This document shows positions 50,753-51,537 of a DNA stretch of 51,537 nt, one piece after another. How positions within the stretch are numbered: the first letter of the stretch is position 1; every line of letters begins with the position of its first letter. The stretch covers positions 1 to 51,537 of the forward strand of contig CAMIKG010000030.1 in the NCBI GenBank assembly GCA_946221915.1, read 5' to 3'. A model generated the notes under the pieces. That model did not search any database and was not told where the DNA came from. It saw only the letters and a program-made list of their open reading frames with translations. The stretch comes from an uncultured Erwinia sp. (GTDB lineage: Bacteria; Pseudomonadota; Gammaproteobacteria; Enterobacterales; Enterobacteriaceae). A program made the translations under genes and the position numbers.

Positions 50753-51313
50753 GTGACACAGCTTGTACCGGCAATTTTCCTTGATCGTGATGGCACTATT
50801 AATGTTGATCATGGCTATGTGCATGAAATCGATAACTTTCAGTTTATCGATGGCGTGATTGAAGCCATGCAGCAACTGAAAAAGATGGGCTTCGCGCTGG
50901 TGCTGGTCACCAACCAGTCCGGCATTGCTCGCGGTATGTTTAGTGAAGATCAGTTTATGCAGCTGACTGAGTGGATGGACTGGTCGCTGGCCGATCGCGA
51001 CGTCGACCTTGATGGCATCTACTTCTGTCCTCACCATCCTGATGCCAGTGAAGAGGCTTACCGCCAGCAGTGCGACTGCCGTAAACCTCAGCCGGGAATG
51101 TTGCTTGCTGCACAGCAGGAGCTACATATAGATATGTCTGCTTCTTATATGGTGGGCGATAAACTCGAGGACATGCTGGCGGCGAAATCTGCGGGTGTTG
51201 GTAAAAAAGTTCTGGTGCGTAGCGGTAAACCCGTGACAGCGGAAGGTGAAGCCGCGGCGGATTGGGTGATTAATAGTCTTGCAGAGCTGCCTTTACGCAT
51301 TAAACAGGGCTAA
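50753..51313 (+). CDS. gmhB: D-glycero-beta-D-manno-heptose 1,7-bisphosphate 7-phosphatase
   Basis: Removes the C7 phosphate in the ADP-heptose pathway for the LPS inner core. The 186-residue HAD-family protein has the nucleophile motif FLDRDGTINVD (about 9-19), the motif-II threonine in LVTNQSGIARG, the zinc-binding cysteine/histidine cluster (CPHHP and CDCRKP, about 92-113), and the GDKLEDMLAA motif IV. The start codon is GTG with AGCAGGAG upstream, as in E. coli. It is divergent from metN and immediately precedes the rRNA promoters. Confidence 0.97.
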   Translation: MTQLVPAIFLDRDGTINVDHGYVHEIDNFQFIDGVIEAMQQLKKMGFALVLVTNQSGIARGMFSEDQFMQLTEWMDWSLADRDVDLDGIYFCPHHPDASEEAYRQQCDCRKPQPGMLLAAQQELHIDMSASYMVGDKLEDMLAAKSAGVGKKVLVRSGKPVTAEGEAAADWVINSLAELPLRIKQG

Positions 51314-51348
51314 AAAACAGCGTTTCGTACAAAGTTGCGGCGGACAGC

Positions 51349-51404
51349 AAAAAAGTTTCGATTTGTGCTTGCTATCCTGAAGAGGCTCCCTATAATGCGC
51401 CTCC
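51349..51404 (+). promoter_or_regulatory. rRNA operon promoter P1 with UP-like element
   Basis: TTGCTA (51369-51374), a 16-base spacer and a perfect TATAAT (51391-51396) are followed by the G/C-rich discriminator GCGCCTCC and the start-site region. The sequence CTCCCTATAATGCGCC and the downstream GACACGGAACAACG are typical of E. coli rrn P1. An A/T-rich tract at 51349-51365 fits the proximal UP element. The 16-bp spacer and discriminator are the usual basis of ppGpp/DksA and growth-rate control. Confidence 0.88.
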
Positions 51405-51501
51405 ATCGACACGGAACAACGACATAACAGTCACCGGGTTGAGCGGTACGGAAAGGTAAACAACCTTCTGAACCGCCAGAGAAAAACTTCTGAAAAAGAG
51501 G

Positions 51502-51529
51502 TTGACTCTGAAAGAGGAAAGCGTAATAT
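51502..51529 (+). promoter_or_regulatory. rRNA operon promoter P2
   Basis: TTGACT (51502-51507), 16 bases and TAATAT (51524-51529) are followed by ACGCCACC, matching the layout of rrn P2 promoters, about 130 bases after P1. The window stops 8 bases later, before the 16S gene. The position after gmhB corresponds to E. coli rrnH. Confidence 0.85.
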
Positions 51530-51537
51530 ACGCCACC

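Noticed and set aside
1..51537. CRISPR array, prophage, insertion sequence, tRNA, toxin-antitoxin or secretion cluster
   Set aside because: I looked for direct-repeat arrays, integrase or transposase frames and tRNA-like folds and saw none; the only dispersed repeats are ERIC and REP-like elements.

Overview
The window is a stretch of Enterobacterales chromosome. Gene order and protein sequences closely follow the Escherichia coli hemL-to-rrnH interval: hemL-clcA-erpA, btuF-mtnN, dgt, degP, cdaR, yaeH, dapD-glnD-map, rpsB-tsf-pyrH-frr-dxr-uppS-cdsA-rseP-bamA-skp-lpxD-fabZ-lpxA-lpxB-rnhB-dnaE-accA, ldcC, yaeR, tilS, rof-yaeP, yaeQ-arfB, proS, trmO-rcsF, metNIQ, gmhB, then rRNA promoters. Differences at the usual variable slots, together with the fairly GC-rich coding sequence, suggest an Erwinia/Pantoea-like member (Erwiniaceae). 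That genus-level guess is inference from memory and was not tested.

Layout. 1-10.3 kb: haem precursor synthesis (hemL), a chloride/proton antiporter (clcA), Fe-S carrier (erpA), a small unknown exported protein where E. coli has yadS, B12 uptake and methylthioadenosine salvage (btuF, mtnN), dGTPase (dgt), periplasmic protease (degP, with a sigma-E promoter), a sugar-diacid regulator (cdaR) and yaeH. 10.3-15.4 kb: a gene-free repeat-bearing stretch where E. coli has yaeI, then dapD, glnD and map on the minus strand. 15.4-35.4 kb: the long plus-strand macromolecule and envelope cluster. It covers translation (rpsB, tsf, frr), UMP kinase, isoprenoid and undecaprenyl-PP synthesis (dxr, uppS), phospholipid synthesis (cdsA), envelope stress and outer-membrane assembly (rseP, bamA, skp), lipid A (lpxD, lpxA, lpxB), fatty acids (fabZ, accA) and DNA synthesis and repair (rnhB, dnaE). 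35.4-44.9 kb: a mosaic of conserved genes with three insertions relative to E. coli: a Fur-boxed orphan iron-type binding protein between accA and ldcC, a small c-type cytochrome between tilS and rof, and a membrane M48 peptidase in the nlpE-yaeF slot. 44.9-51.5 kb: proS, trmO, rcsF, the MetJ-controlled metNIQ importer, gmhB, and the P1/P2 promoters of an rRNA operon whose 16S gene lies just outside.

The most unusual non-coding structure is a pair of about 192-bp ERIC elements in inverted orientation flanking pyrH-frr. Both carry the same insertion, a string of four tandem mini-hairpins, and they show a compensatory base-pair change in the ERIC core hairpin. A third, internally deleted ERIC-like remnant overlaps the 3' end of btuF. 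I found no CRISPR array, prophage, transposase, tRNA or toxin-antitoxin pair, and no clearly new multi-gene system; this is mostly core chromosome with a few swapped genes.
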